Assembly: GCA_024291935.2 (NCBI GenBank)
Contig: CM044308.1
Location: 118,322,501-118,386,500 of the forward strand
Origin: Okapia johnstoni
Taxonomy: Eukaryota > Chordata > Mammalia > Artiodactyla > Giraffidae
Direction: 5' to 3'
DNA length: 64,000 nucleotides
The notes below the pieces were generated by a model, which was not told where the DNA came from, did not search any database, and saw nothing but the letters and a program-made list of their open reading frames with translations. Below, in pieces: positions 1 to 11,700 of this stretch (its first letter is position 1; each line of letters opens with the position of its first letter). The translations under genes and the position numbers were made by a program.

Positions 1-474
1 CACAGAGGAGTGTTTGGGAAGATGTACACTGAAACGTTAACAGTAATTACTTCTTAAGGAGTAGGATATGGCTTTTATTTTCTTTGTTCTTTTTTACCTT
101 GCTCAATTTGTTATTGAGCTTGTTCACAAGAATTAAAGTTATTTTTTTTAAAAATGGTGTGATTTATGTAAACATGTCAATGAAAGTATTTATTTTTAAC
201 CTTGCTGTGGCAAATATATTTAGTATTCTTTAACGTGGAGCACCATACTTGAAATGTTTTCACAGCAATTTTTCCTGAAATCAGGCAAATAATCATATTT
301 AGAGGTGAAAAAATATTGTCAAACCAGCAAATGAAGCTTTAATGTAGTAAAATGGTAGCTTAAATAATATTTATCTGATATCAATGTTAAAAAGCATGAC
401 CTTTTGTGAGGCTTTGAAAAAACTCATTTAATAATTATAATGATGATGACAGCAGCAACAGGCAAAATTTGCTA
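1..474. other. USP32 intron, no recognised element
   Basis: AT-rich intron sequence. I see no exon, RNA gene or named repeat here. Confidence 0.6.
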
Positions 475-606
475 CTGACCATTACTATAACTCAGATGCT
501 GTGCTAATCATATGCATTATTTACTTATCAAAACAAGTCTAACGTGGTAGATACTATTGTTAACTCCATTTTACAGATGAGGAAACTAAGATTTAGAGAT
601 TAAAAC
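475..606 (+). repeat. MIR SINE fragment
   Basis: Contains the MIR hallmark ccattttacagatgaggaaac followed by gagattaa, preceded by a region resembling the MIR core. Confidence 0.75.
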
Positions 607-609
607 ACT

Positions 610-940
610 GATGCTTTTGAACTGTGGTATTGGGGAAGACTCTTGAGAGTCCCTTGGACTGCAAGGATATCAAACCAATAAATCCTAAAGGAAATCAGTC
701 CTGAAGCCACCTGATGAGAAGAACTGACTCATTGGAAAAGACCTTGATACTGGGAAAGACTGGAAGGCAGGAGGAGAAGGGACAGAGGATGAGATGGTTG
801 GACGGCATCATTGACTCGATGGACATGAGTTTGAGTAAGCTCCGGGAATTGGTAAAGTACAGGGAAGCATGGCATACTGCAGTCCATGGGGTCACAAAGA
901 GTTGGACACAACTGAGCAACTGAACTGAACTGAACTGAAT
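610..940 (+). repeat. BovB LINE 3' end with internal deletion
   Basis: Begins gatgcttttgaactgtgg and ends with the ruminant BovB tail (tgaactgaactgaac). The segment between tcagtcctga and gccacctgatg is missing relative to other copies in the window. Confidence 0.9.
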
Positions 941-968
941 CCAGGCAGACTCTAAAATATCACACTGC

Positions 969-1331
969 CCCAGAATGTCCCACCCTCACCTTCTTCCTCA
1001 GAGTCCACAAGACTGTTCTGACGTTCTGGGACAATAGCATTGAAACATGTATATTGTCATATGTGAGGCGGAACGCCATTCCATGTTCTATGCATGGGAC
1101 GAATGCTCGGGGCTGGGGCATTGGGATGGCCCGGAGGGATGGGATGGGGAGGTGGGTGGGAGAGGGGTTCGGGACGGGGAACGCATGTGAACCCATGGCT
1201 GATTCGTGTCAATGTATGGCAAGAACTACTACAATATTGTAAAGTAATTAGCCCCCAACTAAAATAAATTTATTAATAAAAATAAATAAATAAATAAATG
1301 AAATTTAAACACGAAAAAAAAATAAATAAAA
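969..1331 (+). repeat. Ruminant L1 3' UTR insertion with 16-bp target duplication
   Basis: Contains ttctgggacaatagcattg and ends acaatattgtaaagtaatta followed by an AT-rich tail. taaaatatcacactgc flanks it on both sides (953-968 and 1332-1347), so the insertion edges are exact. It inserted just 3' of an older BovB fragment. Confidence 0.85.
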
Positions 1332-1347
1332 TAAAATATCACACTGC

Positions 1348-2339
1348 ATCTATCTATCCATCCATCCATCCAACATTTATCCAATTATCACAATGATTCT
1401 CTTACAGATACAGAATATTAGATAAAGCAGGAAAGTCCCAGAAATTAAGTGATTGATTAATTCAAGGACTACCCCAAACTCCAATAAATAAAGAATATGT
1501 ATGCATATACATCTATGTATATTCATATTTACATGTAACTACCTAGGAGTTCTGTTGACAAAGATAGTAAAAACCTTTTGGAGCCAACAAATACAAACCC
1601 TAAATTCCTGATTAAGATTTAAACATAATTTTTGTAAACATAATTATTAATAACAAAATCATGATTAAAATTATAGACTAAGGATATACAGCAGAGTTTT
1701 ACTCTTTTTGGAAGTGATCTAACTTACTGTATCTTATCTATGTAAAACCTTCCTGGTATAAAAAAGTTCTAGTTTGTACATTATATAAGGGAGAGTGTTT
1801 TTTGATATAGCAAAAGAATCTTCTTATAAAGTATTTTACTGCATCAATAATGTAGAGAGTATTCAAGGCAATGAATACTGCTGCTTACTGTATAAGCAAA
1901 ACAAATGATGCTGTAGAGTTAACTAATATTTTGATATTACACACTCCAAGCCCTTTAAATTACTTCAGAGCATTTTACTTATGCTCTAAATGACTCATTC
2001 TATTAATGGTCACAATCAGAATTCACCGGCTTTGAATTCTTATTATCATCTATTGTCATCTTGTTATGTCCCTCCTTCAAAAAGACAAACCACAAAAATC
2101 CACAACAGCTAAGTGGATGTCTGTGTGGCTAATGGGAATAACAGTTTTAGAAATAACATCTGCACTACTTTCTCTATATTCACTGAACTTCTTGGCACTG
2201 GCTCTCAGACTTCTGTTCCAGTCTAAGTTCTGCATTATCTTAATGTTTGTGTTAATGTGGATGACTTATTTAATTGCCTAGCCTCATAATTCCTTGACTC
2301 TATTTAGTCCAGTGATTATTTCCTCCATTTTATATAAGT
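1348..2339. other. USP32 intron, mostly unassigned
   Basis: Starts with a short atcc repeat; the rest is AT-rich without recognised genes. The single reading frame at 2066-2281 matches nothing I know. Confidence 0.5.
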
Positions 2340-2425
2340 TGCCCATTCCCAAATGAATATCATTTTGTGGTTAGTACCTAATACAGTGCTCAGTAAATGT
2401 ATGAGTAAATGAATGAATGAACATA
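2340..2425 (+). repeat. L2 LINE 3' end
   Basis: acagtgctcagtaaatgtat followed by gaatgaatgaa is the typical 3' end of the old mammalian L2 family. Confidence 0.6.
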
Positions 2426-2579
2426 AGAGAACCTAAAATTTATTCAACTAATTTGAACAGATATTGAATGCTCTATCATGGTTAAGAACTAATTTGTGGA
2501 TAGTGAGGTTCATATAGTAAATTAATAGAAGACCCTATTATAAATGCTTCTTATATAAGGCAATATTGGCTGTACTTAC

Positions 2580-2720
2580 AGGTCTAGGTAGGGCCAAGTT
2601 TGCTCCATACCAATGATAAAGTGCTCTCCATACAGGTTCTGGGACCATCTCATAATCTCTTCCATGGATCAGCTGTGGGGTTCGTTTTAATCGTCCTCCT
2701 TCTAGTGTTAATGATGTAGC
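2580..2720 (-). CDS. USP32: USP32 exon ending the DUSP domain, about residues 538-584
   Basis: The 141-nt exon (47 codons, phase 0) encodes [20 protein letters not shown], then [20 protein letters not shown] and NLALPRP before gtaagt. [13 protein letters not shown] is the conserved C-terminal DUSP signature. It is the most 3' coding exon seen. A CHR SINE ends 30 bases upstream of its acceptor, leaving the pyrimidine tract intact. Confidence 0.94.
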
Positions 2721-5700
2721 CTTAGAAAGAATGGAAAGTAAATGTTGACTTTTTTTTTTGGCCCCACCTCTTGGCTCGTGGGATCTTATTTCCCAACCAG
2801 GGATGGAACCCAGGCCCACAGCAGTGAAAGCTCGGAGTCCTAACCACTGGACTGTTGGGGAATTCCCCCAAATGCTGGATTTTTAAAATTAGTCTCTTGT
2901 ATTTTAACAAAACCTAGATACAGGAAAATAAACACATGTTACTACTCAGTTTCACATTACTAGAAAAAAAAAGAATTTTCTAAAAGGTTTTTATTTTGAA
3001 TTTTCAAAATAAACTATTTAAAAAAGGAAACTCAAGGTAAATCATTTGAAAGAAAATCAATGGAACATTTGAAAATTTAAGGATAGCTTTCATAGACTTC
3101 TTTCCAACAGCAGAAAGTATTATTATTTTTTTAAAAAACTTTTTTCACACACATGTGAAACTACATTTTCATAGTAGCTGTTCTAAGTAAGAAAAAGAAC
3201 ATTTCCAAGGATCACTAAACTGAGTCTATGCAGGTAGTAAGTCATAAAATACTCTCACAGAAACATTTCTATCTACAACAGGTTAATAAAATGAATCACA
3301 AACATTTTCTATGTGCTGAAATCTTTAGAATGAAATTTATTAGTAATTTGAAAGAGATGTCAAATTACTTACCTTTACTGGTTCTTGAGTTACTAGTGGC
3401 TGGTTATCAATAGCCCCTGGCTTCTGAGGATTGAGGTGCAACAAAATATTCCCATTGGCTCCTAGTAAACACTGGTTGTTATTGTCAGAAGTGTTATGTT
3501 GTCGAGCAAAGCACATATCTGTTCCTGGTGTGGCAGAATACAGAAAGCCTGTAAGGACAAAGAAGATGGAATCTCTGTTTTATTATACATAAAATAGGCT
3601 TGAAGATATGAACTCAATGTCCATGTATTAGGTTAATGCTATTATTCTGTGGACATATCAGTACAGTGTTAGATTCTGTAATTGTGTAGAAGACACAGAG
3701 GTATTCCTTTCTAGAAAATACCAAGAATAACACTAGGTAGAATAAAAGTTTTTAAAGCTATTATCAAATGAACATTTGGCCAGACTCCTAGAATATCTAG
3801 TAATTCACAAGAATTCTATGTCCTCTGATAGGAAAGGAAGAAATATGGCCAAGTAGCTGGACTCTCCCATATCTTTCCTTAATTCTCTTCTGCCCGCAAA
3901 GGTTCTTAGTAGGTAAGGGTGATAACAAGTCTCTAAACCAAAGAGCAGGAGCTAAAACATGAACGCCAATAGGAGAATGGAGAATGCTAGGACAGAAGAA
4001 ACTGTTCCCTAATAAATCTATTTGAAAGGAAGGCATGGATGTTACAACAGAAAAATACATACAGGAAAATGATTGATAATGATTTAAGAGTTGTGAATCT
4101 GTACTAACACATACATATGGTATTTAGTCAATCGGTAAAGATAAACCTGTATGTGAGACATCAAAAGAGACACAGATAAATAGAACAGTATTATGGACTC
4201 TATGGGAGAGGGCGAGGGTGGGATGATATGGGAGAATGGCATGGAAGCATGTAAATTATCATATGTGAAACGAAAAAAAAAAAAGAGTTGTGAATCTGAA
4301 TGGTATCTTAAGGTATTTCAACTCTCAACCACATGTTAATATCTGGTGAACATTCTAGTCATCAACCACTTTTAACCTTCTACTTGTGGTGTTCCTCAGC
4401 ATGTGGACAGCACAGAGCTGAGCTGTGTGCAGAGTGAGCATATATCAAAAAGGACCCAAGGGAGGGTCAAGAAACAGTGAAAAGCTGATCAAAGACAGCA
4501 CTTTTAGGACTGCTGAGTGATCTCTGTAATAACATCAGATGGAGAAAGAGAGCCCCGAAGAATTGATGCTTTTGAACTGTGGTGTGGAGAAAACTCTTGA
4601 GAGTCCCTTGGACGGCAAGGAGATCAAACCAATAAATCCTAAAGGAAATCAGTCCTGAATACTCATTGAAAGGATTCATGCTGAAGCTGAAGCTCCAATA
4701 CTTTGGCCACCTGATGCAAAGAACTGTCTCATCGGAAATGACCCTGATGCTGGGAAAGATTGAAATCAGGAGGAGAGGGGGACAACAGAGGATGGGATGA
4801 TTGGATGGCATCACCGACTCCATGGACATGAGCTTGAGCAAGCTCTGGGGGTTGGTGATGGAGAGGGAAGCCTGGCGTTGCAGTCCATGCGGTTGCAAAG
4901 AGTCAGACATGACTGAGCGACTGAACTGAATGAGATTCTACAAGGAGTTCTGTAGAGAAAACACTAGCTCTAGCTCTGTTCAATTTGCTTTCTTGCTCCA
5001 CAGAAAAGGGAGAAGAAAAATCTCAAAGATGAAACAACAGAATAAGATTGAGAGTCCTTCTACTGTACCAGCAGAAAAACAGGGATCAACTAAATTTATT
5101 ATAGGGCCAAAATATAGCAAAGCACCTTCCACATAAGTGTAAAACTACTAAGTTTTAGGTAGGTATCAACAACCAAAGGGGATTATGGGCAACATTATCA
5201 ATTCTTTCTAAATATGTTGACAAAATAACTCCCAAATTCCAGCCTGGAATGTCTGAATCTGATATGAGGATGCAATTGATCCAATGAAGGTGTGCTATGG
5301 TTAGAGTTCTGGAGATAAAAATTTAGATTTTCTTCAAAAATGTCTTCTCTAATCTAAAGTTACTGACAAAATGATTTAATAACAATATGGAAAGATTGAC
5401 CTAATCAATGAAAACTGCGAAAATATTTTCAAATTGAGAGATTAATGACGTGGAATATAGAAGAGTTCCTCTTTATAAAGCTACTAATACATTCAAGAAT
5501 CTGTTAAGACAATTTCATTCAAAACCTGTTTCTGTAAATGGAAGCCTGATGCCTATATTCCACTAAGCATACTCTCTGACAAACTGTACCACTTTAAGAA
5601 ATGACCCTGCCTAAACCTCAAGGAAAATAAGTTATACTTACCACTGCCAGCAGTTTCTGATGCTTCAGATGCACTAGAAATGTTGTCTGAAAATTTTTCT

Positions 5701-8700
5701 TCTGTGGTGTTCACATAACTTGGGCTGCCTCCTACAATTCTATCTTCACTCTGCTCTATAGGATGTACTATTGTTCCAAATGGATATTTTCCTCCATTAA
5801 GCACAGATGATGGCTCAATCACAACAGGGCTGGCATCCTAAAAATCATGAAGTCAGAAATTAAGAGGTAAAATTCAATAATCTGACAATTATGCAGCCTT
5901 TAAAAATTAATCCCCCAACTGTCTACCGTTTCTAATTCTCCTGCAGCTGGCTATGGCACTTAAAACGTTTGGAAGTATAACTGAGTTTTAATTTCTTCAA
6001 AGAAGAATAGTATATATAAGTAAAACTGGTAAGGTAGAATGGGAACAGACTGCAAGCGACCCTGTGCCATATAAAGTAATTTAGACTTTATTCTGTTGAA
6101 AGTTGAAAATCATGGAAGGTTTTAATCGATATTAAAAAGCTAAATAATATTTATTCTTTTATTATTAAAGATTACATTGTTACTATAGAAAATATAGAAA
6201 AACATGAAGAAACTAAACATCACAAGTACTCAGATTCCATCATTTAGCATTAACTATAGTTGGCATTTTGATGTGTTTCCTTTATTTTTTGTGAGAGAAC
6301 ATATACACATATCTATAAAAAATACATGTGGGGAATATGGTTAGAATTAAGGGCAGGGTACTGACTTACCAGCTATTCAGCCTTTCACAAAATAAACTTA
6401 TAAGCCTCTGTTTCTTTATGGGTAAAAACTAAGATATTAGTATCTCAGAGTTATATGAAGATTGCATGAGTGACACGGGTAAAGTGCCTGGCATTTAGTA
6501 AATGTGAACCATCGTTCTGGTTGTTGACAGAAACACACTTTAAATACCGCATGTTGCTTCTTTTTCTTTCACTTGACATTATATTGACAGAATTTTTCTG
6601 TGAGAGGCTTTTAAATAGGGGATAGCATAATCCAGTCTATAACTCTATAGTGTGCAAAAAGCAGGCAGAAAGTGAAAATTGAGACACAAGTTGTTGAAAG
6701 TGAAGTCGCTCAGTCGTGTCTGACTCTTTGCGACCCCATGGACTGTAGCCTACCATGCTCCTCCGTCCATGGGATTTTCCAGGCAAGAGTACTGGAGTGG
6801 GGTGCCATTTCCTTCTCCAGAGGATCTTCCCGACCCAGGGATCGAACCCTGGGTTCAATCAGACGCTTTACTGTCTGAGCTACCAGAAAAGTCCTTATGT
6901 AGAATAAGGAGAGAACAATATTTAGAGGATAGGTGGCAGAAGAATCTAGGAAGGTTACTGAGTCTGAATGACCAGAGAAAAATCAGGAGAGGTAGCTTCC
7001 CAGGTGGCACTAGTGGTAAAGAATCTGCCTGCCAATGCAGGAGATGCAGACTCAATCCCTCTGTCGCTCGGGAAGATGCCCTGGAGGAGGAAAATGGCAA
7101 CCCACTCCAGTATCCTTGCCTGAAAAATTCCATGGAAGAGGAGCCTGGCTGACTACAAACAGTACACGGGATCAAAAAGAGTCGGACACGTATGAGCGAC
7201 TAAACATACACACAGAGCCCTAGAAGCAGAGGCAGCTAGCATAGAACTTATTTTCTACTAGCTTATTTGTGAGGGGAAAAAAAAATCAGCAAAAAAACAC
7301 ATAGAAAAACAGAGAGAGCTAAGATTACAGAGAAGCAGAAGGGAAGGTGCTATGAGAATATGTATCTGTGAGTGCTTTTAAAAGATCAGGATATTTTTAA
7401 GTGAAGGTAAAGAGAAAGACTAAAGGTGCTAACCAGCAGAACAAGATCCCAGAGGCATCTGAGGAGACAGATAGCATGGCTAGAGGAACTCAAGTGGTAT
7501 TCAGTAAACAGTGACATAGATTTTAGTAGATGAAACTGATCAATGGATGCAGGTTTTGAAGGCACCACTTAGAAAGTAACTAACTGAAACTTAAGAAAAC
7601 CATCAAATTTAAAACATAAACTCCAAGTCACAGCATAGTAATGGCACAGTGGAAGCTTTAGATTCTTTTAATGCAATTATAGCATCCCTGTGAAGTTGCT
7701 CGGTAGTGTCCGACTCTTTGTGATCCCATGGACTGTAGCCTACCAGGCTCCTCTGTGCATGGAATTTTCCAGGCAAGAGTACTGGAGTGGGTTGCCATTT
7801 CCTTCTCCAGAGGATCTTCCCGACCCAAGGACCAAACCTGGGTCTCCTGCATTTCAGGCAAATGCTTTACCATCTGAGCCACAAGGGAAGCCCTAATTTT
7901 AGCCTAAACAAGGAGACATTATATCAATATTTTATTAAATGTTTTTTGCCTCTTTGATCTATAAGCCAGGTGAACACTATCAATTTGTAGATTCTTCAAA
8001 AGCCAGTTCTGAAGAAATTACAGTGATTTAATCAAAAGAGTGGCAAGAAGAATGAGAATAAAACCTAGATTTCTTTCTACATACTAATTAACTCTATTGA
8101 ATTAAAAAAAGTTAAATTGCTAAAACTTCAAATAATTCAGAAGCACACAGATTCATATTCTTTATTACAAATCCAAACGTTAGAATCTTCTATTAATTAT
8201 TAACTTTCTTAAAATATGTGAAAGGTAGCAGATTATGTTGGGTTTTAAATAACTTTACTTCACTGTGAAAAAATTATTCCCTATTCAATTCTCTTCCAGT
8301 CCTTTGATTACTTTGAGGAAAGGGTCTCAGTTTGGTGTTAATCTCAGTTTGGTGTTAATGTCCTAACTGAATACTTTATATGCCAATCTAATACTTGATA
8401 ATTTCTCTTTTTAACAGAGAACAGGCCTCAGTATCAGTCTTCAAAAAGCAACATTACTTGAAATTTAATATATTTTGTTTCCATTAAGTTTATTTTTATT
8501 TTGATCTTCTATTTCTGGAATGTGACACTGATTTTCTATTTAAGATAGTGACATAAAGTTTCCTTTTAAAATAAGATATATTTATTTACATAAACATGAT
8601 AAAGTTATTTATATAAATATAACTAAGAAAATAATAGTATGGGCATTATATGGCAAAAAAATGGTGACCACAGTATATAAATGATTAAAAACTGGCAATC

Positions 8701-11700
8701 TACATTAAGTATGGATTTGGGGCCATCAGTATTTTAAATTCAACTATTAACTAAAGAAGTCATAATTGTATGGACAACAAAACAATAGAATCACACTGAC
8801 CTATGGCTTGTGAATTAGGCCTGAGTATTTAGTTTAAATTATTAATCATATGTTTGGACTTCAGTTTGTAGACTTCTCGGCAATTCATTAAAGAAAATAT
8901 TGATCTTCTCACAGCTTTTCTGACTGCGTTCATACCGACAAAATGCATTCCACTTAAATTAGGTTTCAAAAGAAAATTTTCAGTATACAAAAACCACTTA
9001 TTTAAATTAATTCAATCCCTTTCTCCAATTATGCTTTATAAATGTATTTGCTCAGGAATTTTTTTTTTAAAGCTTTCTATGTGATTCTGCTATGCAATCA
9101 GAATTGCTAACCACTGTCCAACTGAGAATTACAGTCTCATACTTTTGTTTTCATAATGTGCTATAAATACTAAGTATATAGTACCTGATTTCTTAGTGAA
9201 TCTATTACTTGCTCTGGAACTTGCTTTTTTTAGAAAAGCAGGTTGGTCCTTAGCAAGCATCATATAAGTATTCATTTCTTTCACTTTCAAATCTTTTTCT
9301 AGGTTGGAGCATTTTATTACTGTCGAGTAGTCACACGAAGTCTGATGGGGCTAAAAATCTTATTTTAAATGTAGATAAATAGGAATCTTACTTACATATT
9401 TGACATATTCCTTCCACTGCTGCCACCACTGCATAGAGATGATAAACCAATTGTGTCCTGGTTGCAGACCATATCTGCTCTCTCGTTCTAACCATCCTCT
9501 ACATACAAAAGAAATTCAGTACATCAAATGGTGTGTAAAACAGATGACCATACACCCACAAATTATCATTAGAAACTTTTCAAAGGAAAAGCATGAAACA
9601 GATATACTTGGGAAATGGACACATATTAAATTAGTGAAACACTGATAAGCCAATTTCAGGAGTCATAATGCCACTATTAAGCCTCCAACTGATGTTTCAA
9701 AAACAGCTTCACTGAGGAATAATTTAATATCATACAAGTTATCTGAATTAAGTGTAGAACTCAATGATTTTGGTAAATTTACAGACATGTGCAACCATTA
9801 CCACAATCCAATTTTAGACATTTCAGATACCCTGAAGATATCTTATGCTTTATTTTTAGTCATTTTTTTAGTCAAATTACTGCCCTCAGCCTCATGACAC
9901 TACTAGTTTATTTTCTATCTCTTAAAAAGTCACACAGTTATGCCTGACTCTTTGTGACCCAATGGACTGTGGCCCACACCAGTCTCCTCTATCCATGGAA
10001 TTCTCCAGGCAAAAATAATGGGAGTGGATAGCCATTCCCTTCTCTAGGGGATCTTCCCAGGGATCTAACTTAGATCTCCTGGATTGCGAGTGGATTTTTT
10101 ATTGTCTGAGTCACACACTCCTGATAGCAGTGTGTAACAATGCCTGTTCTCCCAGTACTGCCATCAGAGTGGCTTGTCAAAATTATTTTTTGTCAATCTG
10201 CAAAGGAGACAAATGATGTCTCAGGGTAGCTTTAGTCTGTACTTCTTTTATTATAAAGTCAATGTGATCCTTTCGTATGATGATGGACCATTATATAGCT
10301 TTTTTGTGAATTGTCTATTCATATCTTTTGCCCTTTTTTCTATACATTTTTTTGGGTATTTTTTTAACTTTGATTTTTAAGAGTTCTTTCTATATTAGAT
10401 ATATTGTTGTATAGTTGTTAAATCGTGTCCAACTCTTTTGGGACCCCATGGACTGTACCAGTCAGGCTCCTCTGTCCAAGGGATTTCCTGGGTGAGAATA
10501 CTGAAGTGGGTTGCCATTTCTGAACATTTCACAATTTTAAAATGGGCAAGGGACTTAAATAAATAAGTGGAATGTTATAACACATGGTTTGTTGCATTGG
10601 ACCTCTTTTACTTAGCATAATGTTTTTGAAGTTCATCTATGTTGGAGCAGATACCATTACTTTGTGCTTTTCTTTTATTTCTACTGAGTAATATTCCATA
10701 GGGTGTTTGTGTATGTTTTGCTTATCTATCTAATACCTGATAATTTGCAACTGGCAAACTGTTTTCCAAAGTGGCTGCACCGTTTAACTTCCCCATCAGT
10801 ATTGTATGAGGGTTCTAGTTGCTCCACATTCTCACTAACACTTGTTATTGTCTGTCTTTTCTATCACAAATCTATCTAGTGGGTGTGAAGTGGTGTCACA
10901 ATGTGATTCTAAAAACACTATTCTTATTGAGAAGAAATTCATATAACATAAGATGGTCTCTGCACATTCTGACTCTACTAAATGCCACTGAATATTATAT
11001 ATGCTTTACAACGGTTAATTTTATGTTATGTGAACTTCCCCAAAACAATTTCATACACCACAGTTAAGCAGTTATTTTCTATTACTCCTTCTCCCTAGCC
11101 CTTGACAATCACCAATCTGCCTTCTGTACTGAGAGTTTAGTTTTATCTATTTTGGATATTTCATATAAATGGAATCGTATAATACGTCACCTCTTGTGTC
11201 TAGCTTCTTTCATTTGCGAGGTTCATCCATCTTGTATCACATATCAGTACATCATTTCTTTTTATAGCTGAGTGATATTTCATGGCATATATATACATTT
11301 TGTTTATCCATTCACCTTACTGATTGATATTTGGGCTGTTCTCACCTTATGGCTATTGTGAACAGTGCTAATAGGAAGCTCTGGGTACAAGTATTTTAGT
11401 GCCTATTTTTAGTTTTTTAGATAAATACCTAGAAGGGAATTGCTGAGTTATGTGGTAACTGCAATTTTGAGGAAATACCAACTTGTTTTCTGTAGCAGTT
11501 ATACCATTTTACAAATTCTACCAGTGACACAATGAGAATCCCAAATTTTCTACATCATCACTGGAGAAGGAAATGGCATCCCACTCCAGTATTCTTGCCT
11601 AGAGAATCCCATAGCCAGAGGAGCCTGCTGGGCTGCTGTCCATGAGGTCGCACAGAGTCGGACATGACTGACTCACTTAGCAGCAGCAGCAGCAGCTACA

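Noticed and set aside
6769..7152. 127-codon frame with [17 protein letters not shown]
   Set aside because: This peptide is the standard translation of Bov-tA SINEs and recurs at many SINE positions in the window.
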